A stretch of 17,308 nucleotides of DNA from Tyzzerella sp963558545 (GTDB lineage: Bacteria > Bacillota > Clostridia > Lachnospirales > CAG-274). The DNA is taken from the NCBI RefSeq assembly GCF_963558545.1, contig NZ_CAUWHO010000045.1:1-17308 (forward strand), written 5' to 3'. Made by a program: the position numbers and the translations under genes. Positions 1 through 6,937 of this stretch are shown here, one piece after another. The notes under the pieces are model-generated. The model had not been told where the DNA came from. It saw only the letters and a list, made by a program, of their open reading frames with translations, and did not search any database. Each line of letters starts with the position of its first letter. The stretch's first letter is position 1.

Positions 1-380
1 TTTTTTTGTAGGTAAAATAAGAGATATAAATATATCAAAAGGAAATTTTAGATTTGATCCACTTATGTATCTAGAACAATCATTAAATTATATAGATAAT
101 ATGCTACAATCTAATTTTGATGAAATTATAGAAAAACATGTTGAAATGAACATAGCATACCATTTTAGATAAGGTAATGGCAGAGTCACTCGTATTTTCC
201 TTGATTTTATATTAAAAAAAGAAATTAAAATGGTTGTAGATTGAGGTAGAATAGATAAAAATGATTATTTACTTGCAATAAAAAGAAGTTCTAACAGATA
301 AAATAAATGTTAAGTGAATTTATATAAAAGGTATAGATACAAAGTATTGTTATAAGGGGTATAATATTTATAAGTTATAA
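1..380 (+). pseudogene. Fic/DOC-family protein, C-terminal remnant
   Basis: One frame from about position 5 reads as the core and C-terminus of a Fic domain protein, a family that usually transfers AMP from ATP to protein hydroxyls. The family core HPFREGNGR survives as YHFR, stop, GNGRVTR, so the catalytic His is Tyr and the Glu codon is TAA (168-173 region). A second stop (TGA near 241) falls where relatives carry Trp. Past about 296 the frame changes and the tail LTDKIN...IYIKGID...GYNIYK continues to a TAA at 378-380, with another in-frame stop. The 5' part lies outside the window. With the catalytic His gone and at least three interruptions, this is a dead gene. Family assignment is firm and loss of function is clear. 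Confidence 0.85.
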
Positions 381-578
381 TATTTTGATATATTAATTTT
401 TATTAGTGAAGTGGATGAAGATTTAGTATACTGTTAATGATCTTTAAATTATTAACATAGCTGATTTAAATATTAGAATAATAAATTGAATATTTTATAT
501 TTTTATTAAGATAATGAAAAAAATATTGAATAATTTGTAAAAAAATGTTAATATACTATTAGATTAAATAAAAAATAA
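381..578. other. AT-rich spacer between two pseudogenes, no gene seen
   Basis: Stops are frequent in all frames and I found no recognisable protein fragment, ribosome binding site or hairpin with a T-tract. It is probably degenerate sequence between the Fic remnant and the transposase remnant. Confidence 0.5.
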
Positions 579-1042
579 AGGATAATTATATATTATCAAT
601 ATTCGGCAATAGATGAGTGCAGTAAGGTGGTGTTATAGACAAATGTATGAAGAAAAATCTACTTATACATCATATTTATTTATGTTTAGAATTAATAAGA
701 AAAGCACCTTTTGATATAAGAGAAATACAAACAGATAATGGTGTTGAATTTACCAATTTACAAAGAAAACATCAAGGAAAAACAATGTTTGAAACCATAT
801 TAGATAATCTAGATATAAAGGACACAAGAACAAGAATAGCAACACCACGACATAATGGTAAAGTAGAACGTCAACATAGACAGGATAGCGAAATATTTTA
901 CAAACATTTAAAAATGTTTGATTTGACAGAGGGAAGAAAACAACTAACTAAATATCAATTAAAATCAAATAATTATATAAAAACTTGTTTAGGATTTAAA
1001 TCACCTAATCAAGTAGTAGAACAATACTTATTTATAATTTAA
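579..1042 (+). pseudogene. IS481-like (rve/DDE) transposase, C-terminal remnant
   Basis: The reading starts abruptly at about 579 with YYQYSAIDEC. It shifts frame at about 621-627 (an extra G before WCYRQMYEEKSTYTSYLF) and again at about 684 (an extra T before LELIRKAPFDI). The last frame gives an open stretch of 131 codons from 647 to the stop at 1042. It holds the family signatures IQTDNGVEFT (second catalytic Asp) and ATPRHNGKVERQHRQD (catalytic Glu in GKVER). The N-terminal helix-turn-helix half and the first catalytic Asp region are missing or only hinted at by the AIDEC motif. Family knowledge: such enzymes cut and join IS ends with a D-D-E triad. The arginine in TPRHNG, where IS481/IS3 relatives have Trp or Arg, is normal. 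This is a truncated, frameshifted relic; the exact IS family (IS481-like against IS3-like) is less sure than the rve fold. Confidence 0.8.
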
Positions 1043-1072
1043 AATATATAAATTTACTATATTAATACAAAA

Positions 1073-1111
1073 AACAAAGATATGACAATAGTATTTATCC
1101 TTATCTTTGTT
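1073..1111. terminator. Hairpin after the transposase remnant
   Basis: Ten-nucleotide arms AACAAAGATA (1073-1082) and TATCTTTGTT (1102-1111) are exactly complementary around a 19-nt loop. There is no clean T-tract after it, so termination would be weak. It lies 31 bases past the transposase stop and may be part of the IS end. Confidence 0.4.
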
Positions 1112-1122
1112 AAAAATCTTTT

Positions 1123-1218
1123 AAGTGTAACCTATGTTTGACATTTTAACAATTGCTAAATTTATCTTTGCCATATTTAGTTGCATTTTGAACAACAAAT
1201 AGGTATAATATTATTCAT
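1123..1218 (-). pseudogene. Zinc-ribbon transposase N-terminus, fragment
   Basis: On the minus strand an ATG at 1218-1216 opens MNNIIPICCSKCN and then meets a stop. A one-base shift continues as TKYGKDKFSN, and KCQT follows in a third register. This C-x-x-C, KYGK, KC-x-x-C pattern is the N-terminal zinc ribbon of IS1595/IS1-type and related transposases. A ribosome binding site (GAAAGGA on the minus strand, 1237-1231) and an extended -10 box (TG-G-TATAAT, 1282-1277) lie upstream, so the true start of the element is preserved while the catalytic part is missing. The family is a recognition by eye of a short stretch and only moderately certain. Confidence 0.45.
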
Positions 1219-1303
1219 GAGATCTTGTATTCCTTTCTCTAATTTTTTAGGGAGGTATTTAGTTTTTCGCAAAACCATTATACCATAAGGAGTTTAAGAT
1301 CTC
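1219..1303. repeat. Imperfect inverted repeat flanking the transposase leader
   Basis: GAGATCTTGTATTCCTT (1219-1235) and AAGGAGTTTAAGATCTC (1287-1303) are inverted copies with 13 of 17 matches, including the outer eight bases. The pair encloses the minus-strand leader with the extended -10 TATAAT and the ribosome binding site of the zinc-ribbon transposase. It could be an IS terminal structure or a hairpin in the transposase mRNA leader. Confidence 0.4.
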
Positions 1304-1333
1304 AATTTTCATTTAACTTAACAAAACGATAAA

Positions 1334-1460
1334 ATGGATTGGGAGTAAAAAAGATTGAAAGGGCTAAAAAGTATTGGAATGGAAGAAAAAACAATACATA
1401 ATGAAAAGGGAGAGAAAAAAGAATATAGATATTATATAAGTAGCTTAAAGATTTGACAAA
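1334..1460 (+). pseudogene. ISAs1-family (H-repeat) transposase remnant
   Basis: One frame reads MDWE, stop, KRLKGLKSIGMEEKTI, then KGEKKEYRYYISSLKI and a stop near 1456. The WKGLKSIGM...EKTI...EYRYYISSL string is characteristic of the DDE domain of ISAs1/H-repeat-associated transposases, here with Trp replaced by Leu. Only about 40 codons of a protein that is normally around 370 aa remain, with stops on both sides. From about 1460 to 1515 further degenerate pieces of the same protein may persist but I cannot align them. A clear dead relic. Confidence 0.7.
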
Positions 1461-1520
1461 TTATCGTATGTTAAAATAGAAACATTCATGCGTTTGTCGT
1501 GGGATTAACTATAAAATATA

Positions 1521-1558
1521 TTGACATATTATGTAATATATAGTAGTAGTATTATTGT
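1521..1558 (+). promoter_or_regulatory. Possible promoter for the small peptide gene
   Basis: A perfect -35 hexamer TTGACA lies at 1521-1526. No good -10 sits at 17 bp: the hexamer there is TAGTAG. TATAGT at 1539-1544 is too close and TATTGT at 1553-1558 is too far. A promoter here is plausible because the peptide gene starts about 60 bases on, but the -10 is unresolved and an activator may be needed. Confidence 0.35.
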
Positions 1559-1585
1559 ATAAAACTTATGAAAGGAAGATATAAA

Positions 1586-1762
1586 ATGAAAAAAATCCAA
1601 TTTGAAGAAATTAGTAATAATGACTTTTTTGCAGATTATACTGCTGAATGTTCTGGTGCTAGGTCTGACTGTTGTACTAGAGTTTGTACACGAGATGACG
1701 ATGATGATATTGATGTTTGGGGTAAATTCTTAGAAATTGAAGGTGGAGTAATCCAATATTAA
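1586..1762 (+). CDS. Cys/Asp-rich small peptide, candidate RiPP precursor
   Basis: A 58-residue acidic peptide. The ATG at 1586 is preferred to the one at 1568 because GAAAGGAAG (1570-1578) is then a well-placed ribosome binding site. The N-terminal half is leader-like (IQFEEISNNDFFADYT). The middle holds four Cys (22, 29, 30, 34) in ECSGARSDCCTRVCTR, followed by five consecutive Asp (37-41). The tail carries Gly-Gly at 53-54 and ends VIQY. There is no signal peptide or membrane segment. It sits directly upstream of a JAMM protein and two enzymes with peptide-binding RRE plus E1/ThiF domains, the usual position for a modified-peptide precursor (inference). A strong hairpin follows the stop. 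I do not recognise the peptide family. Alternatives are a small metal-binding protein or a ubiquitin-like conjugation tail. Coding is likely; its role as precursor is a hypothesis from context. Confidence 0.7.
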   Translation: MKKIQFEEISNNDFFADYTAECSGARSDCCTRVCTRDDDDDIDVWGKFLEIEGGVIQY

Positions 1763-1779
1763 TATTTTTTTAATTATTG

Positions 1780-1810
1780 CTGATATCTATATTATAGATA
1801 TCAGTTTTTT
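1780..1810 (+). terminator. Rho-independent terminator/attenuator after the peptide gene
   Basis: CTGATATCTAT (1780-1790) pairs perfectly with ATAGATATCAG (1794-1804) across a three-base loop, an 11-bp stem followed at once by six T. It lies 18 bases after the peptide stop and 15 before the next start codon. No separate promoter is evident downstream, so partial readthrough would give far more peptide mRNA than enzyme mRNA, as is usual for precursor-peptide operons. Confidence 0.8.
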
Positions 1811-1824
1811 ATAGGAGTTAGATT

Positions 1825-2276
1825 ATGAGTATAAATATAGATATCGTACAAGTAGAAATTGCTAAAAAAACAAAATTAATTTAAAACATCTTCATAATAC
1901 AATAGATAGTTTAGAAATTGCTATAAAGATTTTTATAGAACAAATAAGCAGAAGTAACATTGAAATCGTAGCACTAATATGTATGAATAAAAGAGGAGAA
2001 ATTCTTAATTATTATAATATTGCTATAGGTGATTCTGAAAGGGTTAAAATATCTTTAGCACAACTTTTTAAAATTTCGTTATTATCTAATGCTGAAAAAA
2101 TTATTGTTGCACATAATCATCCTAGTGGAATACTAAATATAACTTATTTAGACATTAGACTGACAAAAAATATAGTTATAATATGTAATTTATTTGATAT
2201 AGAATTAATAGATTCTATAATTGTAAATAAATATGGAGAATATATATCTATTAGACAAAGTATAAAGGAGAAATAA
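1825..2276 (+). pseudogene. RadC-like JAMM/MPN+ domain protein, one frameshift
   Basis: The gene opens at ATG 1825 behind AGGAG (1813-1817) with MSINIDIVQVEIAKKTKL. It runs into a stop because one base is missing near 1880 (TTAATTTAAAAC; one more A would restore TTA-AAT-TTA-AAA-CAT). It continues as LKHLHNTIDSLEIA to the stop at 2276; the longest intact piece starts at ATG 1983. Repaired length is about 150 aa, the size of a stand-alone RadC JAB domain. Counting from 1983, the metal motif is HNHPSG at 44-49 with Asp57 (H-x-H-x10-D); the Ser of the classical motif is Thr54. Known relatives are Zn isopeptidases, while RadC itself has no settled activity. Next to E1-like enzymes and a peptide gene, a peptidase or deconjugating role is conceivable. 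The stop is four bases from the next gene's ATG, implying one operon. Confidence 0.75.
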
Positions 2277-2358
2277 AAAATGAGTTCAACAGTATACAAA
2301 ATAAAGGATTCTGTAGATTTATTTTTGAACGAAAATTCTCATAATAATAGCCTATTAT

Positions 2359-3381
2359 ATGAATACAAGAAAAAGAAAATCATTTAAAGTAAATAATGAA
2401 CTAATTAAATTGTTAGAAATGATAGATGGAAAAACAACTACCTATCAAATATGTAAATTAATGAAAGACAACTATAATGTAGATGATGATGAAGTCAAAT
2501 CAATATTAACTCATTTAGAAAATCAAAAAATAATAACAAAAGTAAATTTTAATACAAATATTATTGGGTGCGATGATATTAAAAGATATGACAGGCAGAT
2601 AAATTATTTTAGTGAATTTTTACAAAGTGAAGAATTAGCATTACAAGCTCAAAAAAAATTAATGGATAGCAAAATTGTTATATTTGGATGTGGGGCTATA
2701 GGTGGAGTTATAGCGTGCCAACTTGTTATGGCTGGTGCTAGAAATATCATTTTGTATGATTATGATATAGTAGATCAATCAGATGTTTCTCGCCATATTT
2801 ATTTTAATAATAAAAATTTTAAAAAATCTAAATCTGAAGTATTAAAACAAACACTACAAGATATAGATAATAGAGTTAATATAACGACTGTAGATGAAAA
2901 AATGAATACTAAAACAAATATAGAAAATATAATATCTAATAATGACTTTATTGTGAATACATTAGATGAACCGTACATAGGTTATACATCTTGCAAAATA
3001 TCAAGAATGTGTATTAAATATAAAAAAGCACATTATATAGTAGGTGGATTTGATGCACATCTAGCAAGTACTGGGGAAATAATAATACCAGGGATAACAC
3101 CTTGTGTAGATTGTTACGCAACTTATTTTGGGGAAAAATTAAAAGGTTGGAAACCAAAAAAACATCCAGTAGAAGATAGAAGTATGCAGATAGGAGGTAT
3201 ATCCTCTATGTCTTTATTTTCAGCGTCTTTTGCAACTATAGAAATTATTAAATACATATGTGGATTAATAGATATGCAAGATAAAAATAACTATAAAACA
3301 AGAGGAGAAATGTTATTTGACAGTATGGAATTAACATATTTAAATGTGAAAAGAGATGCTAACTGTTTAATTTGTGGATAA
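2359..3381 (+). CDS. RRE (PqqD-like) + E1/ThiF-like adenylyltransferase 1
   Basis: E1-superfamily enzyme that would adenylate a peptide or protein C-terminus. From the ATG at 2359: PqqD/RRE-like winged helix at about 8-60 (LLEMIDGKTTTYQICKLM), the RYDRQ motif (76-80), the nucleotide loop GCGAIGG (110-116), acidic YDYDIVDQSD with the following Arg, and zinc cysteines CVDC (249-252) and CLIC (336-339). The true start is probably ATG 2280, after an AAGGAG site, giving MSSTVYKIKDSVDLFLNEN; that frame joins this one if one extra A is removed in the A-rich run at about 2368-2377. The added residues complete the N-terminal strands of an RRE domain. RRE plus ThiF fusion resembles MccB (microcin C7) and PaaA (pantocin A), which act on short ribosomal peptides. 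Substrate is unknown; the neighbouring 58-aa peptide is the natural candidate. As read, the RRE is 5'-truncated. Confidence 0.85.
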   Translation: MNTRKRKSFKVNNELIKLLEMIDGKTTTYQICKLMKDNYNVDDDEVKSILTHLENQKIITKVNFNTNIIGCDDIKRYDRQINYFSEFLQSEELALQAQKKLMDSKIVIFGCGAIGGVIACQLVMAGARNIILYDYDIVDQSDVSRHIYFNNKNFKKSKSEVLKQTLQDIDNRVNITTVDEKMNTKTNIENIISNNDFIVNTLDEPYIGYTSCKISRMCIKYKKAHYIVGGFDAHLASTGEIIIPGITPCVDCYATYFGEKLKGWKPKKHPVEDRSMQIGGISSMSLFSASFATIEIIKYICGLIDMQDKNNYKTRGEMLFDSMELTYLNVKRDANCLICG

Positions 3382-3396
3382 AGAAATGTTTAATAT

Positions 3397-4503
3397 ATGA
3401 ATCTAAAAATAAGATCTACAGTATCTGTTGTTAAAATCAGTGATAATATTTTAGAGTTTTTTAAAACTAATACAAGACAACAAGTTAGAATTTCAGTAGA
3501 AGATGACACCATACTAAATGTTATTACAGAGCTTAATGGAAAAATTAAAACAATAGACGAGTTATCAGAAAAATATCAAATAGATAAAAATGACTTAGAA
3601 AAACTAATGTTATTTTTAGAAAGTAAAGGTATACTTGACAATGTTGAACCTAAAGAAGATTTTAAAAATTATAAAAGTTATAGAAGAGTTATACAATTTT
3701 TAAATGATTTTTCTGAAAACCACGAACATTTAGTTAATATGTGGAATAATATTACTAATTCTAATGTTTTAATTATAGGGCTTGGTGCAGTTGGCTCTTG
3801 GGTATCTTGTAATTTAGCTCAATCGGGAGTAGAAAATTTAATTTTAATGGACAATGATGTTGTAGATATAACCAATTTACACAGACAATTTGGATATAAA
3901 GAGAATTGTGTAGGTTCGTACAAAATAGATGCTATCAACAAAAAGCTTGTAGAGTATAATGATAATATTAATGTTAAAAAGATATATCAAATTTTGGATA
4001 AGGATACGGCAAATCTATTAGATGACTATGAAATTGATTTAGTTATAAATTGTGCAGGTCAACCTAATGTAGACACAACATCTAGGATAATAGGTGAATA
4101 CTGTATGAAAAGAGATATACCTCATATTGTAGGTGGGGGATATAATTTACATTTATCGTTAATTGGACAAACAATAATACCTAAAGAAACGGCTTGTGTT
4201 AGATGTTTTGAAAAACAATTACAAGAAATAAACAAAGTAGATAAAAACAAAGTAAAAAAACTTACCGTAAAAAATAGAAAAATAGGCAGCTTTGGTCCAA
4301 TGTGTTCAATTATAGCAAGTATGATAGGTATGGATTGTATTAAAATCTTATCTAAAAGTATAAAACCTTCTAATATAAACAGAAGAGGAGAATTTAATAT
4401 TTATACTATGGATATGGAGTATAATAAATTTGAAAAACTTGAAGATTGTGAGTGTTGTAGTACAAATGGAAAATATAATAATAGAGGGTGCATATCAAAA
4501 TAA
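3397..4503 (+). CDS. RRE (PqqD-like) + E1/ThiF-like adenylyltransferase 2
   Basis: An intact 368-aa paralogue of the gene before it, 15 bases downstream with only a weak ribosome binding site (AAAGAAA), so translation may be coupled. Residues 1-85 form a complete RRE-like domain (VITELNGKIKTIDELSEKYQ, then LMLFLESKGIL). The E1 core follows: GLGAVG (128-133), MDNDVVDITNLHRQFG with the Asp and Arg-Gln that bind ATP and Mg in ThiF/MoeB, a downstream Lys (SYKIDAI), and zinc cysteines CVRC (267-270) and CECC (351-354). The homologous region ends at about residue 354; the last 14 residues (STNGKYNNRGCISK) overlap the start of the UvrA-like gene and may be dispensable. Two different RRE-E1 enzymes for one peptide suggest two sequential adenylations, or a heterodimer in which one copy mainly binds the leader. 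Family call is firm and the chemistry is not known. Confidence 0.9.
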   Translation: MNLKIRSTVSVVKISDNILEFFKTNTRQQVRISVEDDTILNVITELNGKIKTIDELSEKYQIDKNDLEKLMLFLESKGILDNVEPKEDFKNYKSYRRVIQFLNDFSENHEHLVNMWNNITNSNVLIIGLGAVGSWVSCNLAQSGVENLILMDNDVVDITNLHRQFGYKENCVGSYKIDAINKKLVEYNDNINVKKIYQILDKDTANLLDDYEIDLVINCAGQPNVDTTSRIIGEYCMKRDIPHIVGGGYNLHLSLIGQTIIPKETACVRCFEKQLQEINKVDKNKVKKLTVKNRKIGSFGPMCSIIASMIGMDCIKILSKSIKPSNINRRGEFNIYTMDMEYNKFEKLEDCECCSTNGKYNNRGCISK

Positions 4504-6784
4504 TTTAAAAAACATAGATTTAGAAATTACTATAAATAGCTTTAATTGTATTGTAGGTGTATCTGGGTGTGGAAAATCTTCTTTAGTATATGATGTAATT
4601 TATGCTGAAAGCCAAAGGAATTTTATTCAAAGTGTGTCAGATAGCTTATATATAAAAAAAATAGCAAACAAACCAAAAGTTAAAAAAATAAAAAATCTTA
4701 GACCAGTAATAAGTTTAACACAAACAAGCTATAATTTTAATCCTAGATCCACAGTTGGCACATTTACAGAAATATCTTATTTTTTAAGAGGTTTATACAG
4801 TTTGGTAATTGGTTATGAGTCAAATGAAAAATATGCAGAAAGTAAATTTTCTTTTAATAGTCCGTTAGGTTGTTGTAAAAAATGCGAAGGGACAGGCGAA
4901 GAATATGTTATTTCTGAAGATTTAATAATGCCAGATAAAGACAAATCTTTAAAAGATGGTGCAATTATTTATTATAAAGGTTCACAATTATCATTTGAAT
5001 ATAAATCATTAATGAAAATTTGTGAGCTTTATAACATAGATATTAATAAAAGTATTAATGAGCTAACAGAACAAGAAAAATATAATATTTTATATAGAGA
5101 AGATAAAATAAAATTTGATTTGAATATCAAAAAATCTACTGGTAAATACAGAAAAGTTACATTTAATGAAAAAGGTGTTATACCAGAACTTAACGGTATG
5201 TTAAAAAATATTAAAAAACCGTCAACTTTTCTTAAAATATCTAAATTTTTAGAAAAAACCCTTGTTCTAATTGTAATGGGTTAAAACTTAATAAAGATAT
5301 ATTATCTAAATTAATATGTGGTAAAAATATAGCAGAAATTGAAAATATGCAAGTATCACAAATTTATATATGGAAAAAAGAAGTGATAAACGCATATAGT
5401 AATAGCAATATAATAGATACTATTAAAGGTTTATTTGAAGAAATATATAAAAGAATAAATAATTTATTAGAATTTAATTTAGAATATTTATCATTAAGTA
5501 GAAGTGTTACAACTCTATCTGGAGGAGAATTCCAAAGAATACGAATTGTAAATCAGTTAAATTGTTCATTAAAAGGGTTAGTCTATATTTTAGATGAACC
5601 TTGCAAAGGTCTTCATAATAAAGATATTAAAAATGTAATTTTATATACAAAAAAATTAATATATAATGGAAATACTGTGATATCTATAGAACATAATAAA
5701 GAATATATTTATGAATCAGATAACATTTTTGAACTAGGATATGAAGGTGGAGAAAAAGGAGGATATCTAGTATCTAAACATAAACCACAAAAAAATATAC
5801 ATATAATATAGAGTTTAAATAGATTACTGGATATGATAGATTTATTAAATTTGAAAATATAAATTTTAGGAATATAAAAAACAAAGACATATATCTTCCT
5901 ATTGGCAGAATTAGTTCAATTACAGGAGTTTCTGGTTCTGGTAAAAGTAGCTTATCAGAGGTAATATACAATTGTATTAAGTATAAAAAAATATATACTG
6001 TGATAAAATTGAAGGGAATATAAATAAAATTCACTCAATAAATCAATCTCCTATAGGTAAAAATTCAAGATCTATGATTGTTTCATATTTAGGTATATAT
6101 GATAGAATTAGAGAATTATTTGCAAATTGTGAACAAGCTAAAAATTTAAAGTTAAAAAGCTCTTATTTCAGTATTAATGTAAAAGGTGGAAGATGTGAGG
6201 AATGCGAAGGTACAGTAAAAGTAAAGGTAGTTTCACAATATTTTGCAGATACATATATATTATGTGAAAAATGTAATGGGGAAAGATTTAATGAAAATAT
6301 ATTAAAAATAAAATACAAAGGTTTTAACATAAATGATATATTAGATAATTCAATAAATAATATATTAGAAATATTTAAAGATGATATATATATAATAAGC
6401 TTGATATTATAAAAAAGTTAGGAGTTGGATATTTAAGTTTAGGACAAATGACTATGAATTTATCTGGAGGAGAATCTCAACGAATTAGACTATCAAAAAT
6501 ATTAGGAGATAAATGATATGACATAAATATATATATTAGATGAACCAATTTGTGGATTAAATGATAATGATATAGATAAATTAGTTGAAGTTTTATTTGA
6601 TTTAAAAAATAAAGGTGCAACTATTATTTTAATTGAGCATAATATAGAGTTTATTGCAAAAATTAGTGATTATATGATAGATTTAGGCAAATCAACTTTA
6701 GATAATATAGATAAAAATATTATTCAAGGAGAACCACAATATGTTTTTGAACATATTTTATCATCTTGGAAAGGTTATATTTAA
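4469..6784 (+). pseudogene. UvrA2/DrrC-like tandem ABC ATPase, multiply frameshifted
   Basis: The homologous start is ATG 4469 (MENIIIEGAYQNNLKNIDLEI), overlapping the E1 gene by 35 bases. Half 1 has Walker A GVSGCGKSSL, a zinc module CCKKCEGTG, signature LSGGEFQRIRI, Walker B YILDEPCKGLH and H-loop IEHN. Half 2 has GVSGSGKSSL, RCEECEG, LSGGESQRIRL, YILDEPICGLND and IEHN. The reconstructed protein is about 770 aa, shorter than housekeeping UvrA (about 940), which fits UvrA2/DrrC-type proteins lacking the UvrB-binding region; these protect producers against DNA-acting antibiotics. The frame breaks at about 5265 (a C run, one base short), 5805, 6002 and 6395 (each one base short) and 6530 (one extra), with stops TAG 5820 and TGA 6514. 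Open pieces are 4469-5284, 5347-5811 and 6074-6412. All motifs survive, so decay is recent or the reads are faulty. Confidence 0.88.
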
Positions 6785-6848
6785 ACTATATTATAAATTT
6801 AATCAAAGTTATATAAATTTTAAAATTAAATAGTAGTTTGGATATTAT
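6785..6848. other. Short AT-rich spacer, no gene
   Basis: Between the UvrA-like stop and the end of the ISL3 element. No T-tract hairpin is visible for the RiPP-like operon here. Confidence 0.4.
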
Positions 6849-6891
6849 GGCTCTTTGTCAAATAGCGTTGATAAAATTCCGAAAAAATTAA

Positions 6892-6937
6892 AGTAGTCAT
6901 TTGGCGTCAAAAAAATTTTTGAGGCCAAATGACTACT
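6892..6937. terminator. Large hairpin inside the ISL3 end
   Basis: AGTAGTCATTTGGC (6892-6905) and GCCAAATGACTACT (6924-6937) are perfect inverted copies, 14 bp. The 18-base loop is itself nearly palindromic (CAAAAAAATTTTTG). It overlaps the transposase stop codon (minus strand, 6938-6936). Such structures at IS ends usually end transposase transcription or stop outside transcription entering. Confidence 0.7.

Noticed and set aside
168..243. In-frame TGA at a Trp position in the Fic remnant and others at 6514 and in the MBL relic, hinting at UGA = Trp recoding
   Set aside because: The intact genes use UGG for Trp. The Fic relic also contains TAA and has lost its catalytic His, and the other cases sit in genes with frameshifts. 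Pseudogene decay explains them.
1568..1585. Upstream ATG 1568 as start of the small peptide (64 aa)
   Set aside because: It would place the only good ribosome binding site (GAAAGGAAG) inside the coding region; ATG 1586 is at correct spacing from it.
1983..3381. PRTRC-type plasmid locus (RadC/JAB plus ThiF)
   Set aside because: Those loci also carry ParB and several PRTRC proteins, none of which is here, and their ThiF lacks the RRE domain seen in both E1 proteins.
1783..3381. CBASS/Bil-type ubiquitin-like antiphage system (E1 plus JAB)
   Set aside because: There is no cyclic-nucleotide synthase, E2-like protein or ubiquitin-fold protein. The RRE domains and UvrA2-like gene point to peptide maturation instead, though the shared logic is kept as a low-confidence finding.
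5774..6034. Minus-strand open frame of 86 codons
   Set aside because: It lies opposite the UvrA-like gene in a stretch that encodes GVSGSGKSSL on the plus strand; the minus product is a low-complexity hydrophobic shadow.
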